A program made the translations under genes and the position numbers. From an uncultured Archangium sp. (GTDB taxonomy: Bacteria > Myxococcota > Myxococcia > Myxococcales > Myxococcaceae), in NCBI GenBank assembly GCA_946479335.1, contig CAMLFP010000016.1:1-29742 (forward strand): a stretch of DNA of 29,742 bases, in the 5' to 3' direction. The notes beneath the pieces were generated by a model. It searched no databases and had not been told where the DNA came from. It worked only from the letters and a program-made list of their open reading frames with translations. Below, in pieces: positions 1 through 6,707 of the stretch. How positions within the stretch are numbered: the stretch's first letter is position 1; each line of letters begins with the position of its first letter.

Positions 1-2
1 AG

Positions 3-68
3 CTCGACGACGAGTACCTGCAGCGCGTGCGCCGCAACCTGCCCGCGTTGCAGCATCGAAAGCTGTAG
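3..68 (+). CDS. C-terminal tail of an unidentified protein (partial)
   Basis: An open frame enters from the left edge and ends at a TAG at 66-68, leaving 21 residues that begin LDDEYLQRVRRN and end PALQHRKL. I do not recognise the family from so short a piece. It is taken as a real gene end for two reasons: a second, diverged copy of the same tail lies at 1571-1638, with mostly synonymous differences before its frameshift, and a well-formed gene follows 23 bases later. The upstream part is outside the window, so the function cannot be inferred. Confidence 0.6.
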   Translation, partial: LDDEYLQRVRRNLPALQHRKL

Positions 69-91
69 TCTTCGCCAGCGGAGGAGCCGAC

Positions 92-1507
92 ATGGGTCGA
101 TGGGCGTTGCTGTTGATGGTGGTGGCGAGCGGGTGCGGAAACACGGGCGGGCGCGCGTCATGCCCGGACCCCTCCGAAAATCTCACGCTCGAATCCCTCA
201 CCATCAGCGACTCCGGGCCGGTGGAGTTCACGCCCGACAGCGGAGAATACGAAGCGACCGTGTTCCAACCGGAGGTGCGGATCACCGCGACACCGACCAA
301 CAAGTCCTTCACGGTCACCGTCAATGGCGTGGCCGCGAAGTCTGGCGAGCCCTTTTTCGTCGATGTGCGCGCAGGCGATGTGGATGTTGCGATCGAGGTC
401 ACAAGCACCTGTGGCACGACGCAAGGCTACGTCGTGAAGCTGCACACGCGGGCACCGTGGAGGCGCACCCTCCCGCTCGACGAGAGAGCCTCGGTCGTCG
501 CGCTGAGCGCCGACGGCATGACGATGGCGCTGGGCTTGAACGCTAGCGTGCAGATCTACACGCGCGACGCACATGACTGGGTCTTGCAGCAACAGCTCGC
601 CGACGGTGTTGCGGCCGCATCACTCGCGCTCGACGCTACGGGCGACACCCTCGCCATCGGCGCGCCGTGGAATTCGCCGTCGGACTCGTACCCCGGAGCG
701 CTCTACGTCTTCGCTCGTACGGGCACGACGTGGAGTCAGCAAGCGGTGCTCCAACCCACGGACGTCTTCGCCTTCAACCTGGGCGCTTCGGTCGCGTTGA
801 GCGCGAATGGAAACCTGCTGGTCGGCGGAGCGGTCTGCGAGAACACCACTGAGTCGGAGGCGGGGGTCGTTCACACCTATACGCGCTCCGGCACCGAGTG
901 GACGGAGAGCAGCCCCCTGCCGGCCCCTGTGCCGCGGTCGGGCGGGTTCTTCGGCTGGTCAACGTCGCTTTCTGCCGATGGTGAGACGCTCGCCGTAGGC
1001 CAGGACGACTTCTGGACATCGGATAACACCGGCGGCGTCCACCTCTTCCATCGCGACGCGGGCGCGTGGGACTTCGCGCAAAGCCTGCTCCCCAGCGAAT
1101 GCGACGGCGGCGAATGCACATTTGGTCACGAAGTCGCGCTCTCGAGCGACGGGCGCGTGTTGATCGTCGCCGCGCCGACTGCGACCTCCGAAGGCAGCAC
1201 ATCCTTGTCTCGCAGCGATGGCGCAGCGTACGTGTTCGAGGTGAGCGCCGACGGTTGGACACAGAGCCAACACCTGAAAGCGCCCACGCTGCGTCAAAGC
1301 TTCGGCAACAGCGTCGCCGTCGACCAGTCGGGGCAGTCATTCGCCGTCAGCAGTGGAGTGGGCGTATCGACGTTCGTGCGGGCTGACGCGGGGTGGGAGC
1401 TGCGTGACTTCGCGGAGGGTGGCACTGAGCGGAACGCGCTCGCGATCAGCGACACAGGCGCTCGAATCGTGGCCGCGAGCAACCCGGTGCTCATCATCGA
1501 CTGGTGA
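92..1507 (+). CDS. Lipoprotein with cadherin-like domain and FG-GAP-type beta-propeller
   Basis: A 471-residue protein with an N-terminal hydrophobic signal ending in the lipobox ASGC, so the mature protein is probably lipid-anchored at an envelope membrane. Residues ~30-115 resemble the cadherin-like beta-sandwich domain (L-x-S-L-T-I-S near the start, then FTPDSGEYEATV). From ~125 to the end there are repeated blades of the form LSADG..L..G......G.V....R....W, typical of FG-GAP/integrin-alpha-like propellers. The start is supported by GGAGG seven bases upstream of ATG. No catalytic residues are visible; an adhesive or ligand-binding surface role is inferred from fold type only. It lies between two copies of the same gene tail, which suggests a past local duplication. 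Confidence 0.85.
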   Translation: MGRWALLLMVVASGCGNTGGRASCPDPSENLTLESLTISDSGPVEFTPDSGEYEATVFQPEVRITATPTNKSFTVTVNGVAAKSGEPFFVDVRAGDVDVAIEVTSTCGTTQGYVVKLHTRAPWRRTLPLDERASVVALSADGMTMALGLNASVQIYTRDAHDWVLQQQLADGVAAASLALDATGDTLAIGAPWNSPSDSYPGALYVFARTGTTWSQQAVLQPTDVFAFNLGASVALSANGNLLVGGAVCENTTESEAGVVHTYTRSGTEWTESSPLPAPVPRSGGFFGWSTSLSADGETLAVGQDDFWTSDNTGGVHLFHRDAGAWDFAQSLLPSECDGGECTFGHEVALSSDGRVLIVAAPTATSEGSTSLSRSDGAAYVFEVSADGWTQSQHLKAPTLRQSFGNSVAVDQSGQSFAVSSGVGVSTFVRADAGWELRDFAEGGTERNALAISDTGARIVAASNPVLIIDW

Positions 1508-1570
1508 ACCGGAGGGCAGAACTGCGAGGCACGCCGCGCACGTCAGAAGGCGAAGGCTTCGCGATGGCGC

Positions 1571-1638
1571 AGCTCGATGATGAATACCTGCAGCGCTCCG
1601 CCGCAAACGCCCGGCGCTTCAGCACCGGAAAACTCTAG
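1571..1638 (+). pseudogene. Frameshifted remnant of the gene tail at 1-68
   Basis: These 68 bases align end to end with bases 1-68. The first eight codons give LDDEYLQR in both, with only synonymous third-base changes in the acidic codons. One base is then missing near 1597. Read in the shifted frame, the sequence gives RRKRPALQHRK, matching RRNLPALQHRK in the first copy, again with synonymous changes. An extra A near 1632 restores the stop frame. This is a decayed 3' fragment of a paralogue, and nothing recognisable of its 5' part remains between 1508 and 1570. Confidence 0.7.
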
Positions 1639-1657
1639 CGAGTGACGTTCACGACCC

Positions 1658-2170
1658 TCACGGTGTCGCGCAACACAACGCGTAGGCGGAGTTGAACGAA
1701 CCACCGCTGGCCGCCGTGCAGGCCCACACGTCAATCGTCGGGAGGTCTGGGTCGGACGGACTCACGCCGACGGGCCAGCGATCCGCTCCGGCATCTTTGT
1801 AATCGCCCGAAGACGGCCCGGGGTAGCTCTCCTGGATCATCGTTCCAGCCACGCCGTCACACCCGCCACCGATCACGGTGTAGCCAGGGTCGCACGTCAC
1901 GTTGCAGCGCACGCCAGCATCGGCGCAGAGGCGATACTTCCAATGACAAGAGCGCAGGTTCGCCGGTCGCGCATCGGCTTCAGCGCGCGTGTACGTGTCG
2001 TCGATGGCCGCCTTCACCGCCTGAAAGTTGGCGTTCATCTGCGAGGCGCTCGTGGGGGTCCCCGGCGTGAAGGAGTTCGGGATCGTCACGTTGTTCGCGA
2101 TGGCGACCGCGCCAAACACCAGCCCCACGCCAACCGCCGTCCACACTGCTTTGTCTTTTCTGAAATTCAC
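1658..2170 (-). CDS. Small secreted or membrane-tethered protein of unknown function
   Basis: A 170-residue protein starting at GTG with a strong GGAGG just upstream. Residues ~8-26 are a hydrophobic signal or anchor (AVWTAVGVGLVFGAVAIA). The next segment, IPNSFTPGTPTSASQMNANF, is a motif I associate with short myxobacterial exported proteins and resembles collar segments of tail-fibre-like proteins. The C-terminal half is cysteine-rich, with spaced cysteines around CHWKYRLCADAGVRCNVTC and a final CC, suggesting disulphides outside the cytoplasm. It starts 12 bases after the stop of the upstream lipoprotein gene, so the two are probably co-transcribed. Function unknown. Confidence 0.75.
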   Translation of the reverse strand: MNFRKDKAVWTAVGVGLVFGAVAIANNVTIPNSFTPGTPTSASQMNANFQAVKAAIDDTYTRAEADARPANLRSCHWKYRLCADAGVRCNVTCDPGYTVIGGGCDGVAGTMIQESYPGPSSGDYKDAGADRWPVGVSPSDPDLPTIDVWACTAASGGSFNSAYALCCATP

Positions 2171-2182
2171 GCGACCTCCTTG

Positions 2183-2488
2183 TCACTCAGCCCAGTTCTT
2201 CTCGCCCCAGAAACTCACGTCCCACGTCGAATACGGAGCACCCGCGTCTGGAGTGCCGGCGTCAACCGACACGCCCGCATCGAACATCGCGCCGCCATCC
2301 ACGCGCGCGCCGGCGTCCACGACTCCCGCATCGAACGGGGCTCCCGCGTCACCTTTGAGCTCGCACTTCATCGTGGCGAGGTTGCACGACTCGTCGCCGA
2401 AGCAATCGCGATCGGTTTCGCAGTCCAACGAACGGAACGGCACGCACGACAACAGCGCGCAGACGACCATCACGACCCCTCGTTTCAT
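2183..2488 (-). CDS. Short lipoprotein with Asp-Ala-Gly-rich linker
   Basis: A protein of 101 residues beginning MKRGVVMVVCALLSC. The hydrophobic stretch ends in a lipobox (LLSC), and GGGAGGG precedes this ATG, so I prefer it to the in-frame ATG 48 bases further upstream. After the anchor there is a small cysteine cluster (DCETDRDCFGDESC). A low-complexity linker follows in which DAG or DGG recurs every few residues (DAGVVDAGARVDGG), a style common in myxobacterial surface proteins. The C-terminus is STWDVSFWGEKNWAE. It is probably an envelope or surface protein; no enzymatic motif is seen. It lies 22 bases downstream of the membrane-protein gene and 12 bases upstream of the secreted-protein gene. 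Confidence 0.75.
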   Translation of the reverse strand: MKRGVVMVVCALLSCVPFRSLDCETDRDCFGDESCNLATMKCELKGDAGAPFDAGVVDAGARVDGGAMFDAGVSVDAGTPDAGAPYSTWDVSFWGEKNWAE

Positions 2489-2510
2489 GCGCCCTCCCAC
2501 GCGGCGGAAC

Positions 2511-3158
2511 CTAGCGACCCGCGCGCCCCTGGCCAACGGCGCGTTCGGCCCACGCGATGAGCGCCGCGCACGCGCTGATGCTCACCAACGTCATCACCGC
2601 CATGTGCATCTCATTCGGCGGCGGAGGCATGAAGTAGTTCACGAAGCCCGCGCCGATGAGCGCCACCAACGCGATCGCGCCGCGCTTCGTCTTGTCGCGT
2701 GACCACCACCAGAACCCCGACGCGCCGAACAGCACCAGCTCCAGCGGGAGCGCGATGGCGAGGTGTCTCCACAGGCCGAAGCCGAGCTTCACGCCGTCGC
2801 TCGACATCACCGGCAGGTCGGGCACGTGCACCAGCAGATCCATCACGAAGTGCGACATCACGCCGATGGAGATCGCCACCGCGTCGCCGGTGTTCCCCGA
2901 CTTGAAGCGCCACGCGACGAACGCGAGGAAGCCCCAGACCAGCGTCGCCACCAGGCTGTGGCTCCACGGCATGTCGTAGAGGTCGAGCCCGTTCGACTCG
3001 GTGAAGCCCGGCACGATGCGCGCGTGTTCGACGCCGAGGAGGATGAAGATCGGCCAGAGCAGATCGACGAACTGCACCGCGAGGAAGAGCTGCCATAGTT
3101 TCATGCCGGGCCGCACGCGCTGCAGCGCCAACGCCGGCGCGAAATGGCCGATGAACAT
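2511..3158 (-). CDS. Multi-span membrane protein, metal-dependent hydrolase-like (DUF457/YbcI-like)
   Basis: A 215-residue protein with about six hydrophobic segments. Histidine motifs are spaced as in membrane-bound metal-dependent hydrolase-like families: GH at residues 4-5 of the N-terminus (MFIGHFAPAL), PWSHSL after the second helix, and SHFVMDLLVH in the middle. These His/Asp positions could form a metal site at the membrane; this is a family-level inference and the activity has not been deduced. The start is the first ATG of the frame and lies opposite the promoter region of the nuclease-like gene at 3280. It heads a closely spaced minus-strand group with the two small exported proteins. 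Confidence 0.7.
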   Translation of the reverse strand: MFIGHFAPALALQRVRPGMKLWQLFLAVQFVDLLWPIFILLGVEHARIVPGFTESNGLDLYDMPWSHSLVATLVWGFLAFVAWRFKSGNTGDAVAISIGVMSHFVMDLLVHVPDLPVMSSDGVKLGFGLWRHLAIALPLELVLFGASGFWWWSRDKTKRGAIALVALIGAGFVNYFMPPPPNEMHMAVMTLVSISACAALIAWAERAVGQGRAGR

Positions 3159-3279
3159 GCGGCGGACCTTAGGTTGAGCCCCTGTTTTGTCGCGTCATTT
3201 CACAATTCCCCGATGGGCGCGGCGCCGCGGGCACACCGACAACATCACACACGCTGTTTTGAACCCGGAGCCCCTCTCC

Positions 3280-4443
3280 ATGCCCCGCATCTCCGCCGCC
3301 GACCGTGCGCTGCTCCAGCTCCCCGACTCGGCGCCGAACCATGGCCACGACGTCGCGCGCGCGAAGGAGCGCGTGGCGCGCAATGCGCAGGCGGTCAGTC
3401 GCCTCACGCGCCAGGCGCAGCAAGACGGCGCGGTGTCGGCGAAGGAGCAGCAGTCGCTCGACCTCGCCCATGAGCGCCTCGCGCTGGCCGGCAAGAACCT
3501 CCAGTTGCAGACCGCGGAGGCCTCGCACCTCAAGCTCGCGAAGCAGGCCGTGAAGGACGGCACCGTCAGCCGCCGCGAGCGCGACGCGCTGGTGCTCTCG
3601 AAGAAGACCGTCAGCCGCTTCGCCACCGAGCGCCTCACCGAGCGCCGCAAGCTGCTCGACCTGCTGGAGAAGACCGGCACCGGCACCACGAAGCTGGTCG
3701 TCAGCTCGTTCAACGTGCTGGGCAGCAGCCACACCGGCCCGGGCAGCGATCACCCCGGCGTGGAGACGGGCGTCAAGCGCATGCAGTACACCGCGAAGCT
3801 CTTCGCGCAGCACGGCATCGACATCGCCGGCCTGCAGGAGTGCCAGCCGGATCAGTTCGCGAAGTTCAACGAGCTCACCAACAACAAGTACGCCGCGTTC
3901 CCCGGCACCACGCTGGGCCGCCACACCATCAACTCCATCGTCTGGGACAAGTCGAAGTGGACCGCGGTGGAGACCCACACCATCTCGATCCCCTACTTCG
4001 GTGGGCACAAGGAGCCGATGCCGTACGTGCTGCTGCAGAACAAGCAGACCGGGCAGCGCACGTGGGTCGCCAACTTCCACAACCCGGCGTCGACGAAGCA
4101 CCACCCGAACCAGCAGCACTGGAGGGATCTCGCCACCGACAAGGAGATCGCCCTGGTGAAGCGCCTCGAGAAGAAGACCGGGCTCCCCGTCATCCTCACC
4201 GGCGACATGAACGAGAACGCCGAGTACTACAAACGTATGACCCGGGCGACCGACCTCGAGTCGTCGCACAAGGGCAAGAACGGCGCGCGCCCGAACGACA
4301 CCGGCATCGACTGGGTATTCGGCTCGAAAGCGGTGCACTTCTCCGGATACGACCGCTCGCGTGACCCGCTGGTGAAGAAGGCCAGCGATCACCCCATCGT
4401 GGTCACCGACGCGAAGATCGATCGCGTGCGTCAGCGCGGCTGA
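3280..4443 (+). CDS. Endonuclease/exonuclease/phosphatase (EEP) family protein
   Basis: A 387-residue protein starting MPRISAADRA, chosen because GGAG sits nine bases upstream; a longer in-frame start at 3187 lacks a comparable site. The C-terminal ~250 residues carry the EEP signature in order: SSFNVLGS, GLQE (E187), ANFHNP (H267), TGDMNEN (D309, N311), GIDWVF (D344) and SDHPIV (D370-H371). The metal and catalytic residues therefore look intact. Substrates in this fold range from DNA to sphingolipids and phosphoinositides, so the substrate is not assigned. Residues 20-130 are helical and hold two related units starting DGAVSAKE and DGTVSRRE, 44 residues apart. No signal peptide is obvious. 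The 3' end overlaps the convergent protease gene by 13 bases. Confidence 0.87.
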   Translation: MPRISAADRALLQLPDSAPNHGHDVARAKERVARNAQAVSRLTRQAQQDGAVSAKEQQSLDLAHERLALAGKNLQLQTAEASHLKLAKQAVKDGTVSRRERDALVLSKKTVSRFATERLTERRKLLDLLEKTGTGTTKLVVSSFNVLGSSHTGPGSDHPGVETGVKRMQYTAKLFAQHGIDIAGLQECQPDQFAKFNELTNNKYAAFPGTTLGRHTINSIVWDKSKWTAVETHTISIPYFGGHKEPMPYVLLQNKQTGQRTWVANFHNPASTKHHPNQQHWRDLATDKEIALVKRLEKKTGLPVILTGDMNENAEYYKRMTRATDLESSHKGKNGARPNDTGIDWVFGSKAVHFSGYDRSRDPLVKKASDHPIVVTDAKIDRVRQRG

Positions 4444-5195
4444 GTCGACCGCCGGAACGCCAACGCCAACGCGCCGGCCGCGAGCACCAGCAGGGCCAGC
4501 TCCGCCGGCCACGCGCCGACCAGCTTCACCAGCGCCAGCACCACCCCGTTGAGGCCCGCGTGCGTCGCGATGGAGAGCCAGAGCCACTTCGCGCCCTGCC
4601 CGCGCGCGTACTCCAGCACCAGCAGCGAGCAGCCGGTGTGCAGCATCAGCGCGGCGAGGCGCTCGACGCCACCGAGGATCGCGGTGGAGAACGTGAGCGC
4701 CGCGAACTGCGCCTCCACCTTCGGCAGCACCTCGGCGGGGATGCGCGTCATCAACCCGCGCGAGAGCAGCACGTAGATGACGAGCGAGCTGACCAGTGAC
4801 ACGCCGATCAAGGTGATCGACTCGATGCCGCCGTGACCGACGCCGAGCGACACCCCGCCCAGCGTGGAGCGATCTCTCCACATCGTCCGGTACATCACCG
4901 CGCGCCCACCCTCTTCGAAGAGGCCCGCGGTCAACGCGGAGGCCGCGAGCCACGCGCCCATCACCAGCTGATCGCCGCCGTAGTGCTTCGCGAGGTACGC
5001 GTTGAGCGGCAACTGCCACGGCAGGCGCAGCACGAACTGCGAGACCACGAAGGTGAGCGCGCCCAGACCGAACGCGGCCCACGGAGCGCCGAAGCGCCGG
5101 CGCAGCCACACCATCGCGGCCAGCGGCGTGACGATGGCGACGGTCGCGGAGATCGCGAGGCCGGCGGCGACTCCGGGGTCGAAGGTGAGCGACAT
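4431..5195 (-). CDS. YhfC-family intramembrane metalloprotease-like protein
   Basis: A 254-residue membrane protein with about seven hydrophobic helices. Diagnostic motifs are GLFEEGGR (E94, E95, R98), GVGHGGIES (H121, E125) and a later THAGLNG histidine. These match the YhfC branch of CPBP-like intramembrane proteases, in which Glu/His residues within the membrane bind metal. The natural substrate is unknown. It follows apaG on the minus strand after a 45-base gap with no strong ribosome-binding site, so weak translation or a separate promoter is possible. The last codons overlap the end of the convergent EEP gene. Confidence 0.82.
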   Translation of the reverse strand: MSLTFDPGVAAGLAISATVAIVTPLAAMVWLRRRFGAPWAAFGLGALTFVVSQFVLRLPWQLPLNAYLAKHYGGDQLVMGAWLAASALTAGLFEEGGRAVMYRTMWRDRSTLGGVSLGVGHGGIESITLIGVSLVSSLVIYVLLSRGLMTRIPAEVLPKVEAQFAALTFSTAILGGVERLAALMLHTGCSLLVLEYARGQGAKWLWLSIATHAGLNGVVLALVKLVGAWPAELALLVLAAGALALAFRRSTQPR

Positions 5196-5240
5196 GACGG
5201 ACGTTCTACGCCGGATACGGCGGGAGATTGCCGCTCGTCG

Positions 5241-5624
5241 TCAGTTCAGCGCGTGCGGCTGCGTGAGCGCGAACTCGGCGATCTTCGCCTCGAAGCGCGA
5301 GCCGTCGGTGCGCTCCATCACGTACTCACCGTGCATGCTGCCGAACGGCGTCTTGAGCATCGCCCAGCTGGTGTATTCGAAGCGCTCGCCGGGCTCGAGG
5401 CGCGGCTGCTTGCCGACCACGCCCTCACCGCGCACCTCTTCGACGCGCCCGCTGGCATCGGTGATGACCCAGTGCCGCGCCCGCAGCGTCGCCGCGCGCG
5501 TGCCTTCGTTCACCACCGTCACCGCGTAGGTGAAGGCCCACTGGTTCTGCTCCGGTGAGCTGCGCTCGGGCCAGAACGCCGGCTTCACGGTGACGCGCAC
5601 GCCTTCGGTGATCGATTCAGACAT
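5241..5624 (-). CDS. apaG: ApaG domain protein
   Basis: A 127-residue all-beta protein of the ApaG/DUF525 family, of normal length. Recognisable blocks are NQWAFTYAVTVVNEG, ARHWVITDASG, VRGEGVVGKQPRLEPGE, FEYTS and GSMHGEYVM, which cover the conserved fibronectin-III-like fold. The family is linked to divalent cation (Co/Mg) phenotypes and polyphosphate or nucleotide binding, but no reaction is established. The start at MSESITEG is preferred over an ATG 18 bases upstream because GGAG lies about ten bases before it and it begins four bases after the terC stop. Likely co-transcribed with terC. Confidence 0.93.
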   Translation of the reverse strand: MSESITEGVRVTVKPAFWPERSSPEQNQWAFTYAVTVVNEGTRAATLRARHWVITDASGRVEEVRGEGVVGKQPRLEPGERFEYTSWAMLKTPFGSMHGEYVMERTDGSRFEAKIAEFALTQPHALN

Positions 5625-5628
5625 CGCG

Positions 5629-6606
5629 TCAGCGCTCCGCAACCTTCGTGGCCTCGAGCGCCCCCGGCTTGGGCTTGATGATCACCGAAGCGATGACCGA
5701 GCCGGCGAGGCTCAGCACGATGACGCTCAGCGAGCTCACGATGACCAGCGTCTCATGCGCGTGCGCCCATTCCTGGAAGTACGTCTCGAGGATCAGCTTC
5801 AACCCCACGAACGCGAGGATGATGCCCAGCCCGATCTTCAGGTAGCGGAACCGATCCATCAACGAGCTGACGAGGAAGAAGAGCGACCGCAGACCGAGGA
5901 TCGCGCACGCGTTCGACGTGAAGATGATGAACGGGTCTTGCGAGATGGCCATCACCGCGGGGATGGAGTCGAGCGCGAAGAGCACGTCGGTGGTCTCCAC
6001 CACCAGCAGCACCAGGAACAGCGTGGTGACCATGCGCTTGCCCTCTTCCTTCACGAAGAAGGCGAGGCCGTGATCTTCACGCGCCACCGGCAACACGCGG
6101 CGGCCCCACTTGAAGAGCGGGCTCTGCTCGGGGTCGACGCTCTCCTCTTCTTCCTTCGCGAAGAGCAGCTTCCACGCCGTGTAGAGCAGGAAGACGCCGA
6201 AGAAATAGAGCAACCACTCGGCCTTCGAGACCAGCGCGGTGCCCGCGAAGATCAACACGCCGCGGAGCACGAACGCGCCGATGATGCCCCAGTACAGCAG
6301 CTTGTGTTCAGCCCGGTTGCTGACCTTGAACGTGCTGAAGATGACGAGGAAGACGAAGAGGTTGTCGACCGAGAGCGCGTACTCGATGACGTAGGCCGTG
6401 ACGAACGGCACCGACGCCTTCGCGCCGAACTGCGAGTGGAGGTACCCGGCGAACGCCATCGACAGCGAGACCCAGATGGCGGTCCACGTCGCGGCCTTGC
6501 GCGGAGTGATGTCCTTCCCGCCGGCGGCGAACAGGTCGATCGCCACCACGATGACGACGCCGACGAGAAAGGCCAACCACAAGAACGGAGTGCCGACGGT
6601 TTCCAC
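5629..6606 (-). CDS. TerC family integral membrane protein
   Basis: A 325-residue membrane protein of the TerC/Alx family. It has about nine helices and the characteristic acidic intramembrane motifs, YALSVDNLFVFLVIFS and VETTDVLFALDSIPAV, thought to bind metal in the membrane. The long hydrophilic loop between helices (KEEEESVDPEQSPLF) is usual in the Alx-like branch. Members export manganese or take part in metal loading of exported proteins; which applies here cannot be told from sequence. It is the first gene of a minus-strand unit followed immediately by apaG. I looked in its leader for a yybP-ykoY manganese riboswitch and did not find one. Confidence 0.93.
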   Translation of the reverse strand: METVGTPFLWLAFLVGVVIVVAIDLFAAGGKDITPRKAATWTAIWVSLSMAFAGYLHSQFGAKASVPFVTAYVIEYALSVDNLFVFLVIFSTFKVSNRAEHKLLYWGIIGAFVLRGVLIFAGTALVSKAEWLLYFFGVFLLYTAWKLLFAKEEEESVDPEQSPLFKWGRRVLPVAREDHGLAFFVKEEGKRMVTTLFLVLLVVETTDVLFALDSIPAVMAISQDPFIIFTSNACAILGLRSLFFLVSSLMDRFRYLKIGLGIILAFVGLKLILETYFQEWAHAHETLVIVSSLSVIVLSLAGSVIASVIIKPKPGALEATKVAER

Positions 6607-6707
6607 GATTCTCCTCGTCTAAGGGCCTTCGACAGGCGACGCAACCGACTCGGGTTCTCGCCTGCGTGAATTGCTGGCGATGGCGCGACGCTCGACCGCT
6701 TCGTGCG

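Noticed and set aside
3169..5109. Long open frame on the minus strand opposite the EEP enzyme gene, over 600 codons
   Set aside because: It is antisense to clear homologues, is Arg/Ala/Gly-rich with no domain motif, and results from the extreme third-position GC bias.
6607..6707. Manganese riboswitch (yybP-ykoY) in front of the terC gene
   Set aside because: The leader does not show the conserved internal-loop sequences, and no convincing helices were found.
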